A DNA stretch of 64,000 bases from JAUASW01 sp036880965 (GTDB lineage: Bacteria; Pseudomonadota; Gammaproteobacteria; Burkholderiales; Burkholderiaceae_C), in assembly GCF_036880965.1 (NCBI RefSeq), contig NZ_JBAJMV010000001.1, positions 124,001-188,000 on the forward strand. The letters run 5' to 3'. Positions 1 to 9,546 of this stretch are shown here, in pieces (positions within the stretch are counted from its first letter, which is position 1; every line of letters starts with the position of its first letter). The translations under genes were made by a program, and so were the position numbers. The notes below the pieces were generated by a model. The model did no database searches and had not been told where the DNA came from. It saw only the letters and a list, made by a program, of their open reading frames with translations.

Positions 1-1
1 C

Positions 2-247
2 GACGACTTCAGTGCCGAGCGCCATGATGTGGTGCTCCTGCTGGGCGAGGAAGGCGAAGACTCGGTGACCTGGTTCAACGGCATCGTCGAAACGGCCTGG
101 AAGCGGCCGCTGGGCGACTTTGGCAACCTGCTCGGGCTGCGCTTCGTCAAGCGCAACTCGACAGCCGAAAAGTTCCTGCTGAACTACAAGGTCGAACCGG
201 GCACCAATGTCTGGCTGCGCTGCGTACTGATGCCCGTGAAGGCCTGA
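2..247 (+). CDS. C-terminal part of an unrecognised protein (5' end outside window)
   Basis: An open frame runs in from the left edge and stops with TGA, giving at least 81 residues. A GTG sits inside it, but the frame stays open upstream (DDFSAERH before it), so the true start lies outside the window. The visible part is a mixed alpha/beta soluble sequence with no signal peptide, membrane segment or motif that I can name; it contains SVTWFNGIVE and ends WLRCVLMPVKA. It converges on the DUF3297 gene with a 10-base gap. I do not assign a function. Confidence 0.55.
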   Translation, partial: DDFSAERHDVVLLLGEEGEDSVTWFNGIVETAWKRPLGDFGNLLGLRFVKRNSTAEKFLLNYKVEPGTNVWLRCVLMPVKA

Positions 248-257
248 GGCCTCTGGC

Positions 258-506
258 CTATTTGTAGAAGGACTCGACCTTGCCCTTGAGCTTGATCGTC
301 AGCGGACGGCCCTGACGGTCGACCTTGCGGCCCACGGGCACCTTGATCCAGCCTTCGCTGATGCAGTATTCCTCGACATCGAAGCGCTCCTTGTCATTGA
401 AGCGGATACCGATGTCGAACTCGACGATGGCGGCGTTGTAGTGCGGGCTGCGCGGGTCCACGGACAGGTGGTCAGGGAGTTCGGGCTTGGCGGCGGTATC
501 GCTCAT
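258..506 (-). CDS. DUF3297 family small protein
   Basis: An 82-residue cytoplasmic protein. The layout PELPDHLSVDPRSPHYN, then IGIRFNDKERFDVEEYCISEG, then VDRQGRPLTIKLKG, is the signature of the DUF3297 family, a short conserved proteobacterial protein of unknown function that is usually about 80 residues long, so this copy is full length. No signal peptide or membrane segment is present. It is the last gene on the minus strand before the window edge and sits 82 bases downstream of the TonB receptor gene stop, so read-through is possible but nothing ties the two functionally. Family assignment is by sequence recognition; the role is unknown. Confidence 0.8.
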   Translation of the reverse strand: MSDTAAKPELPDHLSVDPRSPHYNAAIVEFDIGIRFNDKERFDVEEYCISEGWIKVPVGRKVDRQGRPLTIKLKGKVESFYK

Positions 507-588
507 GGGGCTGGAATAAAAAAAACAGTGATGGGCGGATTGTCCGGGATTCCCGGCACGAATTCCGCCCGTCTCGTTCGGCGCGGAA

Positions 589-2910
589 TCAGAAGCGCAG
601 CACCCAACTCGCGTTGATGGCTCGCAAGGTGTTGCGCCGCGTGCTGCTGCCGGCCGAGAAGCCGTCGAGATCGGTCACGCTGCTGGCGTTCACATTGTCG
701 GCCGCAAGGATATTGGAAACCCCCAGGCGCACTTGCGTCATCCGGTCCATGCGCCAGGAGATGAAGGCATCCATATTGCGCACGGCACTGCGTCGGGCGA
801 TCTGGCGGTCGGTCTGGATCGTGCGGTAACCCGGCTGCATCACCAGGCTGGCACCGACGGTCCAGGCTGCATGGCTGGGAATGCGCCAGTCGAAGCCCAT
901 GTTCGCGAGCCAGGGGGGCTGCGCTTCGAGCCGGTTGTCCGGGCCCTCGACCTGCTCGACGCGCGAGCGATACAAGTTGAATGCGGCGCGCAGCTGCAAA
1001 CCGCTTTCGCGCCCGCGCGCGAAGAACATCGGCAGCCAGTCTTCGCCGCGGCCCTTGACTTCCAGCTCCAGCCCCACGCTGGTGGCGCGCGCCAGATTGA
1101 CCGGCCGCGACACCCAGCGCGGCACATCGACCACGCCCGGCGCCGGGTTGTCCTCCAGGCTGATGCGCTGGCGGGTCAGGCCGTCGATGCGCCGGTAGAA
1201 CATGCCCACGCTGAACACGCCGCCAGCGCTCGGGTAATGCTCATAGGCCAGGTCCAGACCGGTAGAAAGCTCGGGCTTCAGCAGCGGATTGCCGGCGCGG
1301 TCGGCCGCGATCGGCGTGTTGGTCTCATTGCGTTCGTAGTTGCCGTTGAGCACATAGCGGGCCACCAGCGAGTTGAGATCGGGCAGCTTGAAGCTGCGCG
1401 ACAGTGCCGCGCGGATCTGGTCGCGCCCCTTGGGGTCGAAGCGGTAGTTCAGGTGAAGCACCGGCGAAGTGGTGCGGGCCACGTTGTTGATCGGCCCGCT
1501 GCCATCGCCGCTGCGCGTGCGCACTTCCTGCACGCGCACGCCGGGCAACATGGACAGCCGCTCGGTGAGCGTCCATTCGTCCTGCATGAAGACCGCTGTC
1601 TGCTGAATGTCGGCAGCGAATGGAATGCCGGTGGCGCTGTCCAGGCGCTCGATGCCATAGTCCCAGACCCGGCGCAATTCATCGCGCTGGCGGCTTTCGA
1701 CATCAATACCGGCCACCAGCGTGTGCGCTTCACCCACAGGTTGGTTCCAGCGTGCACCGACCAAGGTGCGCGACTCCTCGAACTCGGTGCGCGAGTCGCG
1801 CACGACCGGCCGACTGCCGTCGGAACGACGAGATTCGTAGTGACCCAGCGTGGTGCGGTCGGTGTCTTGCCAGGAAGCCTTCAGCTCGAACTTGCCACCT
1901 TCCTTGAACTTGCGCTGCCATTGGGCATTGACGCGGCTGATATCGCTCTCGCCTTCGGATTGCGAGCCATCACCAGCGGTCAGCCAGGGCGTGCCCTGCA
2001 AGGTGGTGAACTCGCGCTGGCTGTGGCTACGCGACTCGTTGTGCTGAAGGAAAGCGCCGGCGGTCAGTGTGTCCAGCTCGGAGAACTTCCACTGCATGCG
2101 CGGCGCGATCTGGCCGTTGCCGCTGCGGCCCACATCCTTGCCGCTGATCTCCTGCTCCTGCACCTCGCCGGCCGGCGTGCGCGAGATCCGGTCGCTCAGG
2201 TATTCGGTACCCTGGGCCGAACGAGCCACGCTGACCGGCACGACATAGGAGAAGCCGCCAATGCGATCGCCCCACTGAAACGCCTGGCTGCCGCCGGGCT
2301 GTACCGCACGGAAGTTCAAGCCGCCGCGCCATTCGCGCGAGCGCGACTTCGGCGGCTCGCGCAGCACGATATTGATGGTGCCAGCCACGCCCGGAAACTC
2401 GGCCGTGGCGCCCTTGACCACCTCGATGCGTTCCACATCGCCGGGCGCCAGTGTGTCCAGCGAGAAGCCGGGCGGCGCATCCTCACCATTGATCAGCACC
2501 TTGGTGTAGCCGCCGCCCAGGCCGCGCAGACGCGGCGCACCACCGTCCATCGAGACGCCGGGCAGTCGCTTGAGCACGTCGGTCACGTCGATGTCGCCCT
2601 GCCGGTCCAGCTCCTCGCGGCCATAGATCGACATGGCGGCGTTCTGGCGGCGCCGGTTGCTCTCGTCGGTCTCGGGTGTGCCGCTGATCTCGACGCGCGG
2701 CATCGATTGCGGCGCGCTGGCCGGCGCCGAGGCTGGCACTGCGGCGGCCAAGGCACTGGCCGGCTGAGCCGGCTTGCCTGGCGGGACAAGGTCTGCATTG
2801 TGTGCTCGCACACCTTGGCTCGCACCGAGCATCAGCAAGGCGCAGATGAGATGGGGCCAGGTCTTGAGGGTAAGCGCCGCGGGCGCATGGCGATTGAATA
2901 TGGAGATCAC
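589..2910 (-). CDS. TonB-dependent outer-membrane receptor
   Basis: 773 residues. Residues 1-36 read as a signal peptide ending GVRA, followed by a Pro/Ala-rich linker (about 40-70), then PRVEISGT at 71-78, a TonB-box-like start of the plug. The plug (about 85-190) carries DVLKRLPGVSMDGG, RLRGLGGGYTKVLINGE and ERIEVVKGATAEFPGVAGTINIVLRE, the standard receptor-plug motifs. The rest is a beta-barrel, ending in the aromatic WVLRF typical of outer-membrane proteins. Such receptors import iron chelates, cobalamin or sugars using TonB energy; the ligand cannot be read here, and no ferric or B12 transport genes are adjacent. The start is GTG with a poor ribosome site, so the exact N-terminus is uncertain. 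A short dyad lies just upstream. Confidence 0.9.
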   Translation of the reverse strand: MISIFNRHAPAALTLKTWPHLICALLMLGASQGVRAHNADLVPPGKPAQPASALAAAVPASAPASAPQSMPRVEISGTPETDESNRRRQNAAMSIYGREELDRQGDIDVTDVLKRLPGVSMDGGAPRLRGLGGGYTKVLINGEDAPPGFSLDTLAPGDVERIEVVKGATAEFPGVAGTINIVLREPPKSRSREWRGGLNFRAVQPGGSQAFQWGDRIGGFSYVVPVSVARSAQGTEYLSDRISRTPAGEVQEQEISGKDVGRSGNGQIAPRMQWKFSELDTLTAGAFLQHNESRSHSQREFTTLQGTPWLTAGDGSQSEGESDISRVNAQWQRKFKEGGKFELKASWQDTDRTTLGHYESRRSDGSRPVVRDSRTEFEESRTLVGARWNQPVGEAHTLVAGIDVESRQRDELRRVWDYGIERLDSATGIPFAADIQQTAVFMQDEWTLTERLSMLPGVRVQEVRTRSGDGSGPINNVARTTSPVLHLNYRFDPKGRDQIRAALSRSFKLPDLNSLVARYVLNGNYERNETNTPIAADRAGNPLLKPELSTGLDLAYEHYPSAGGVFSVGMFYRRIDGLTRQRISLEDNPAPGVVDVPRWVSRPVNLARATSVGLELEVKGRGEDWLPMFFARGRESGLQLRAAFNLYRSRVEQVEGPDNRLEAQPPWLANMGFDWRIPSHAAWTVGASLVMQPGYRTIQTDRQIARRSAVRNMDAFISWRMDRMTQVRLGVSNILAADNVNASSVTDLDGFSAGSSTRRNTLRAINASWVLRF

Positions 2911-2917
2911 GCCAAAA

Positions 2918-2936
2918 TTACAGCACGCCGATGTAA
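2918..2936. promoter_or_regulatory. Small dyad between divergent receptor and channel genes
   Basis: TTACA-N9-TGTAA is a perfect inverted repeat with 5-base arms, lying 8 bases upstream of the receptor start in the divergent intergenic stretch. Size and spacing suit a dimeric repressor, but short AT-rich dyads also arise by chance, and no regulator gene is adjacent. Confidence 0.25.
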
Positions 2937-3070
2937 AGGCTTTGTGGCCGGGCGGCGCGCTGATCGCACCGATGCAGTGCCTGCTTCAGGGACAGGGCCT
3001 GGCGCTGCCCTGGCCACTGCGATGCTACGCTGTCAAGCAGCGCCCCCGGCGACATGCTCAGGACCTTCAC

Positions 3071-4687
3071 ATGCCGACACTCGCTCGCCTTTTGCTGACC
3101 CTGCTAATCACCGCCTGTGCAATGGCGCAGGCAGAGCAAGCAGCCACGCCCGAAGCCACCATGCGCTGGCTGAATCGAGACATCGTCGTACTACGCGCGA
3201 GCCTGGCCGGTGCGGCACCGCAGGCCCGCGTCGAGCGCGCGCTCGTGCGCATCGCCAATCTACCCGCCGCCGAGCTCGATGCACCATTGCGCGCCCTGCC
3301 GTTCAAGCTCGGCGATGCCAGTGGGCAGCAAATACTGCTGGGCGACCACTTGCTGTTCTCGTTGCTCGAAGGCGACCTGGAAGCAGAAGCGCACACCGAC
3401 AACCTGGAGGCGCTGACGCGCCGCACGCTGGGACGGCTCGAGGAAGCGCGCGAAGCCTGGCACCGCACGCGTGACCGACCGCTGCTCTGGCAGGGCCTGG
3501 CGCGCGCCGGCCTTGTCAGCCTTGGAGCTAGTCTGCTGCTGTGGGGCTTGGCCTTCGGGATGGGCCGCATGGCCCGCGCCATCGAGCTGCGGCGCCGCCG
3601 CCTCTCCCTCAACCAGCAAATGCTGGACTGGCGCGAACTGGCGGCACGGCTTGTGCAACGGCTGTTGCAGATCGTGCACTGGCTGATGGTGGCCGGGCTG
3701 CTCTATGCCTGGCTGCGCCTTGTGCTCGGCGCTTTTGCGCTGACCGAACCGTTGGCTCACGAGCTGCAGCGCTGGTGGGCCGAGCGACTTGACTGGTTGC
3801 TGCAAGGTGTTGCCGGCAGCGTGCCGGGCCTGGTCACCATTGCCATGGTGCTGCTGCTGACGCGCGCCGTCTCCGACGCGATGGGCTATTTCTTCGATGC
3901 CGTGCAGCGGGGCCGCATCTCGGTACCGCTGCTGCATCCCGAGACCACGCCGGCCACTAGACGCATCGTTGGTGCCGGCGTCTGGGTGCTGGGCATCGCC
4001 ATTGCCTATCCCTACCTACCCGGCGCCAACACCGATGCCTTCAAGGGGCTGTCGGTCCTGATCGGCCTGATGGTGACCCTGGGCGCCACCGGCATCGTCA
4101 CGCAGGCCATGAGCGGGCTGCTGGTGATCTATGCCCGTGCGCTGCGCAAGGGCGACTACGTTGCAGTGGGCAGTGTCGAAGGCGTGGTGATCGAGGTCGC
4201 GCCGCTCGCCACCAAACTGCTCAATCTGCGCAACGAGGAAATCACCATCCCGAATGCGGTGCTGATCGCCAGCCCCATCCACAACTATTCCAAGCTGGCT
4301 GAATCGCAAGGCACCTTGCTCTCCACACAGGTCACTATCGGCTATGACGCGCCCTGGCGCCAAGTGCATCAACTGCTCGAATCTGCCGCGCGCGCTACCG
4401 AAGGCCTGCGAGCCGAGCCCGCTCCGCGCGTGTTTCAGCGTGCCTTGTCGGATTTTTATGTCGAGTACGAGCTGATCGTCAGCATCGACCGGCCGATCGA
4501 GCGCGTGGCCGTGCTCTCCCGGCTGCATGCAGCCATCCAGGATGCCTTCAACGCTGCCGGTGTGCAGATCATGTCGCCGCATTTCAGGAGTCAACCCGAG
4601 CAGCCAGTGCTCGCACCTCCGTTGCATTCAGCGCCCGCTCCGGCTGGCGCATCGAACCCGATATCGCCTCAAAAGGAAACCCCATGA
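3071..4687 (+). CDS. MscS-family mechanosensitive channel
   Basis: 538 residues. An N-terminal signal-like segment (1-21) precedes a roughly 120-residue periplasmic alpha-helical region. Membrane helices lie near 146-164, 200-220, 250-272, 299-316 and 326-356. The last is the pore-type helix LSVLIGLMVTLGATGIVTQA, followed by GLLVIYARALRKGDYV, the start of the MscS beta domain, with NEEITIPNAVLIASPIHNYS further on. These are hallmarks of the MscS fold, which releases osmolytes on hypo-osmotic shock. It is longer than E. coli MscS (286 residues) because of the N-terminal region. I chose the ATG that starts the hydrophobic leader; the frame is open further upstream. Its stop overlaps the next start (ATGA), so the downstream secreted protein is probably translationally coupled. 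Confidence 0.88.
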   Translation: MPTLARLLLTLLITACAMAQAEQAATPEATMRWLNRDIVVLRASLAGAAPQARVERALVRIANLPAAELDAPLRALPFKLGDASGQQILLGDHLLFSLLEGDLEAEAHTDNLEALTRRTLGRLEEAREAWHRTRDRPLLWQGLARAGLVSLGASLLLWGLAFGMGRMARAIELRRRRLSLNQQMLDWRELAARLVQRLLQIVHWLMVAGLLYAWLRLVLGAFALTEPLAHELQRWWAERLDWLLQGVAGSVPGLVTIAMVLLLTRAVSDAMGYFFDAVQRGRISVPLLHPETTPATRRIVGAGVWVLGIAIAYPYLPGANTDAFKGLSVLIGLMVTLGATGIVTQAMSGLLVIYARALRKGDYVAVGSVEGVVIEVAPLATKLLNLRNEEITIPNAVLIASPIHNYSKLAESQGTLLSTQVTIGYDAPWRQVHQLLESAARATEGLRAEPAPRVFQRALSDFYVEYELIVSIDRPIERVAVLSRLHAAIQDAFNAAGVQIMSPHFRSQPEQPVLAPPLHSAPAPAGASNPISPQKETP

Positions 4688-5418
4688 AACGAAGCTACCA
4701 AGCACTCCTTGCCGCCACCGTGTGGCTCGCAACCCTCGGTTCGGCCCAGGCACAGAGCGACTGGACCCCCTGCGCCGAGGAAGGCCAGACCTGTCGCATC
4801 AAGGGTGAAGCGCTGGTACGTTTTGGGGCCGCCGGCAGCTATGCCTTCAAGGTGGTGCGCGACGCACAGGCCTGCACCGTCGATGCTTTCGGATCAGACC
4901 CGAAAGAAGGTGTACGCAAGCGCTGCGAACTGTCGATGGGCTGGCGACAGCACGCCAGCTACCGCGGCTGGTGGGGTGGCGACAGGGACCGCGACTGGGT
5001 GGTCTGCGCCAACGAGGGCGACTACTGCCGGGTCCCGGGAGGCAGCGGCACTGTCAAGGTCCGCTATGGCGCTGATGGCCGCTATGCCGACAGACAAGCC
5101 GGCAGCGGCGGCATCCCCTGCAACAACGGCGTATTTGGCGACCCGAGCCCCGGCCTGGCCAAGCAATGCGCGTATCGCAAGAGCGACGCATCGCCTGGTG
5201 GCAATGGCGGCAACAACGCCTCAGGCCTGCCCTGGAGCCAGTGCGCTCGCGAGGGCGGCTATTGCAGCTTCAAGGGCCCCGGCATGCTGCGCTACGGCGC
5301 GCAAGGCCGCTACGTCTATCGCGAAGCCAGGAATGGCAGCGCCTGCAGCAACGATGCCTTCGGCGCCGACCCGAACCCCGGCGACAGCAAGCGCTGCGAA
5401 ATACTGCAACTGCGCTGA
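4684..5418 (+). CDS. Secreted Cys-rich protein with three tandem repeats
   Basis: 244 residues. A clean signal peptide (1-23, ending SAQA) is followed by three copies of a ~58-residue unit at about 25-82, 103-163 and 183-244. Each reads roughly W-x2-CAxEG-x2-C-x-GxxxVRYGAxGRY...C-xxDAFGxDPxPGxxK-x-C, with four cysteines per unit. The first linker is Trp/Arg/Asp-rich (SYRGWWGGDRDRDW) and the second Gly/Asn/Ser-rich (SPGGNGGNNAS). Similar units occur as repeats in secreted proteins of other soil bacteria, where a carbohydrate- or surface-binding role is only guessed. Disulfides (two per unit) are an inference from the even cysteine count. The gene overlaps the MscS stop by four bases and is followed after 6 bases by an FAA-hydrolase-like gene. 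Confidence 0.85.
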   Translation: MKRSYQALLAATVWLATLGSAQAQSDWTPCAEEGQTCRIKGEALVRFGAAGSYAFKVVRDAQACTVDAFGSDPKEGVRKRCELSMGWRQHASYRGWWGGDRDRDWVVCANEGDYCRVPGGSGTVKVRYGADGRYADRQAGSGGIPCNNGVFGDPSPGLAKQCAYRKSDASPGGNGGNNASGLPWSQCAREGGYCSFKGPGMLRYGAQGRYVYREARNGSACSNDAFGADPNPGDSKRCEILQLR

Positions 5419-5424
5419 GCTGAG

Positions 5425-6198
5425 ATGACGCAACAAGCAATGCCGGCACTTGCCAACGCTCTGCTCCAGGCGCATCACAATCGCGAGGCCTTGGATGCTG
5501 CGGCCTGGCCCTTGCCCGACGCAAGCGAGATCGTGGCGGTTCAGCATGCTGTCGCCGAAACCCTCGATGCTCACCCCGCGCGCACCTGGAAGTCCGGCGG
5601 CCCGGCGCGTGACCCACAGCGCCTGGGGCATTCGCCCTTGCCCAGCTCGCGAATGCAGCAGGCCCGGGCGGCGGAGTCCCTGGAGGTTTGCGGCCTCTGG
5701 CTTGCGAACGGCGGGGCCGAGGCGGAAATTGCTTTCCGGATCGGCCGCCAGGTGGATGATGAACTGGCAGCCGGCCTGGACCAGGCCGCGGCGCTGGCCC
5801 TCTGCGACGCGATGGCCATCTCCATCGAGCTCACAGCCTCGCGCTGGCGGGAGGGCAGCGCGGCGCCGGACTCATTGCGCCAGGCTGATCTGCAATCGCA
5901 TGCCGCCCTGCTGCTCGGCCCCTGGCTGCCGCTGCAGCCCAAGCGCGACTGGTCGACGCAGGCCTGCCAGATTTGCATCGGCGACGCAGAGCCCGTGCGC
6001 CGCGTGGGCTCGCATTCATTGATCGACCCCGCCTGGCTGCTGCCCCACTGGCTGCGCTTCGCCTGCCGCGAGGGGCGCACGGTGCCCGCAGGCACGGTGG
6101 TCACCACCGGCTCCTGGACCGGCAACTTGCCACTGCGCCCGGGCCAGCTCGTGGCGATCAGCTTCGCGGGACTGGGTGAGTTGTCGGCCCGGGCCTGA
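5425..6198 (+). CDS. Fumarylacetoacetate hydrolase / 2-keto-4-pentenoate hydratase-like protein
   Basis: 257 residues, soluble. TWKSGG (about 55-60) and GAEAEIAFRIGR (97-108) match the metal-binding core of the FAA hydrolase / MhpD-HpaH hydratase fold, where acidic residues of the E-x-E pair bind the divalent ion. The end, GTVVTTGSWTGNLPLRPGQLVAISFAGLGELSA, matches the conserved C-terminal strand block of hydratases (G-x3-TG...PGD...A-F..LG). These enzymes act on 2-oxo acids from aromatic catabolism, yet no meta-cleavage genes are near, so the substrate is unknown. It follows the Cys-rich repeat gene by 6 bases and is probably the last gene of that transcript; it converges on the GNAT gene 8 bases away. 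Confidence 0.78.
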   Translation: MTQQAMPALANALLQAHHNREALDAAAWPLPDASEIVAVQHAVAETLDAHPARTWKSGGPARDPQRLGHSPLPSSRMQQARAAESLEVCGLWLANGGAEAEIAFRIGRQVDDELAAGLDQAAALALCDAMAISIELTASRWREGSAAPDSLRQADLQSHAALLLGPWLPLQPKRDWSTQACQICIGDAEPVRRVGSHSLIDPAWLLPHWLRFACREGRTVPAGTVVTTGSWTGNLPLRPGQLVAISFAGLGELSARA

Positions 6199-6206
6199 AT
6201 CGGCGT

Positions 6207-6719
6207 TCAATTCAGCCGACGCTCCATCCAACGGGCGTCCAAGCCAAAGCTGGCGAGCTTGGCCGCCAGCACTGCAGGCAGTGGCTCGATGGCGACGAAG
6301 CCCTGCCGCTGCCAGTAGGCCTGCGAACCTTGCACGGCGATGAGGCCAATGCGCTCGAGGCCCAGCGCTCGGGCGCTTTGCTCGACCTGCTCGGCCAAGC
6401 GACGACCGAGCCCCAGTGCGCGACCCTCAGGTGCCACGGCCAGGTCGTGCAGATAGAGCAGCTCAGGCTGCGCGGGCGGCGTGATGCTCGGCGCGTCGAG
6501 CGCGGGCAGCGTTTGCATGCACACCGGCAGCGCCACCACATAGGCGAGCGCCTCTTCCCCACGGGCTGCGATCCAGCTGCTTTGATGCGGCTCGGCCGCA
6601 GCCAGCTTGGCTTCAAAGGCCAGCGAGCTTTCCAGGTACTGCGCTTCATAGCATTGCGCCTGCAGCCTCAAGACCGCCGGCACGTCGATGGCGCAGAGCG
6701 GTCGCAATGCCACCGTCAT
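6207..6719 (-). CDS. GNAT-family N-acetyltransferase
   Basis: 170 residues. The order is typical of GNAT enzymes: N-terminal RPLCAIDVPAVLRLQAQCY, a central strand LLYLHDLAVAPEGRALGLGRRLAEQ that holds the acetyl-CoA pyrophosphate loop (R-x2-G-x-G), and the C-terminal LERIGLIAVQGSQAYWQRQGF. The acceptor is not predictable. I chose the ATG (MTVALRP) that overlaps the stop of the upstream cold-shock/DUF1294 gene by four bases (ATGA), which implies translational coupling; the frame is open further upstream, but that would bury the start deep in the neighbour. Confidence 0.85.
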   Translation of the reverse strand: MTVALRPLCAIDVPAVLRLQAQCYEAQYLESSLAFEAKLAAAEPHQSSWIAARGEEALAYVVALPVCMQTLPALDAPSITPPAQPELLYLHDLAVAPEGRALGLGRRLAEQVEQSARALGLERIGLIAVQGSQAYWQRQGFVAIEPLPAVLAAKLASFGLDARWMERRLN

Positions 6720-7360
6720 GCCATCAGCCTTTGCCAAGGGCCGATGCCCAGCGGCGTGAACAGCCAGACGAAGCCACCAACATTGAGCAGCACGGTCAGC
6801 CAGAACATGCGCCGGAAACTGGCCTTGATGCTCTTGTGTCGCAAGATCGACTGGGCCAGCATGGCACCAGGCCAGCCACATGCCAGTGCCAGGCCGTGCA
6901 AGGTCGCCTCCTTCACGCGCCAGCCACCAAGACGAGCGGCACGCTTGTCCAGCGCATAGACGATGAAGGTCGCCATGCTCATCGACATGTAGATACCCAG
7001 CACTGCCTGGGGCAAAGGCCACATCAGATGGCACAAGAGCAAGAGCGAAGCAAAGGCCGGCACCAGGCCGATGCTGATGTCGCCCTTGTCGGCGGACGCG
7101 GCCTTGCGCTTTGGCGCCGCCGCGGGCGCGACCGGCTTGGGCTCAAGGCTGTGCACCTTCAAGGCGCGCGCCTTGCCCTGCGCATCCTGCCCGGGCAGAT
7201 AGCTCAGCTTCTCGCCGACAAACGGGCGGCGCGCACGCAAGCCAAAAGACTTGATGTGGACGAAAAGCTTGGGGCCGCCGGCATCAGGCGTGATGAAGCC
7301 ATAGCCTTTGGTGTCGTCCCACTGGCTCAGTTTCCCGGTATCTCTGGTCGCTTCTGGCAT
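6716..7360 (-). CDS. Cold-shock domain protein fused to DUF1294 membrane domain
   Basis: 214 residues in two parts. Residues 1-70 form a cold-shock (OB-fold) domain with KLSQWDDTKGYGFITPD and LFVHIKSF, equivalent to the RNP1 and RNP2 nucleic-acid-binding strands. After a Lys/Ala linker, residues ~95-214 form the DUF1294 module: hydrophobic helices plus the signature YALDKRAARLGGWRVKE and CGWPGAMLAQSILRHKSIKASF. This fusion is known in proteobacteria; the job of DUF1294 is not established. The product is probably inner-membrane anchored with the RNA-binding domain facing the cytoplasm. It is translationally coupled to the downstream GNAT gene. The start follows the preceding terminator, so the pair likely forms its own unit. 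Confidence 0.88.
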   Translation of the reverse strand: MPEATRDTGKLSQWDDTKGYGFITPDAGGPKLFVHIKSFGLRARRPFVGEKLSYLPGQDAQGKARALKVHSLEPKPVAPAAAPKRKAASADKGDISIGLVPAFASLLLLCHLMWPLPQAVLGIYMSMSMATFIVYALDKRAARLGGWRVKEATLHGLALACGWPGAMLAQSILRHKSIKASFRRMFWLTVLLNVGGFVWLFTPLGIGPWQRLMA

Positions 7361-7378
7361 GGCTGCTGATTGGAATGC

Positions 7379-7400
7379 AAAAAGCCCACCGAGGTGGGCT
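7379..7400 (-). terminator. Rho-independent terminator of the DEAD-box helicase gene
   Basis: On the minus strand AGCCCACC / GGTGGGCT form an 8-base-pair stem followed directly by TTTTTGC. It lies about 30 bases after the helicase stop codon and before the cold-shock/DUF1294 gene. Confidence 0.85.
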
Positions 7401-7428
7401 TCATGGGTTCAATCGCTAGAGCAATTGA

Positions 7429-9162
<1,734 letters not shown>

Positions 9163-9510
9163 CGATTTTCTTTCAACAAAACCATGCCTTGCCTGGCGAG
9201 AGCCGAGCAAGACAATTCCGGCCTCAGCTGTTTTTGGCGCTGCAGGCAGGAACAGTGAAGTCGCTGGGAGACAAGCTCGCGTCGCACACCTGGTCATCGT
9301 CAAGGACGATGGCCTGATTCATTGAATTGGAATCAAGGGGCCGGTGCGGCGCCGGGGGAACAGTCAAAGCGACGGCATCGCCGCCGACCGAACCCGAGGG
9401 TGTTCAGTGCTGCGCTTGTGAACCTCTCGGAGATGGAGAGAAGCGGCCTGAACGAGGTCAGAGGAGACGTACGAACCCGCTGCATTCACCCCGTGGTGTC
9501 CTGCAGCGAA
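9163..9510 (-). promoter_or_regulatory. Long 5' leader of the RhlE-like helicase gene
   Basis: About 350 bases between the inferred transcription start and the helicase ATG hold no convincing gene. The stretch is GC-rich, with several possible stem-loops and short AT-rich breaks (for example AAAAACAGC and TTGTTGAAAGAAAATCG next to the start). Leaders of this size occur on some cold-inducible or self-regulated RNA helicase mRNAs. Whether this one regulates is inference. Confidence 0.35.
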
Positions 9511-9516
9511 GCCGCG

Positions 9517-9546
9517 ACTATAGCACGCTAGGGTTTTTACCAGCAA
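9517..9546 (-). promoter_or_regulatory. Putative sigma-70-type promoter for the helicase gene
   Basis: On the minus strand TTGCTG (complement of 9541-9546) and TATAGT (complement of 9517-9522) are 18 bases apart. The promoter overlaps the last codons and stop of the upstream SNF2-like gene, which would make the helicase an independent unit. Confidence 0.5.

Noticed and set aside
733..3474. A 913-codon open frame opposite the TonB receptor
   Set aside because: It is a high-GC antisense shadow. Its translation has no family features, while the minus strand encodes a full receptor.
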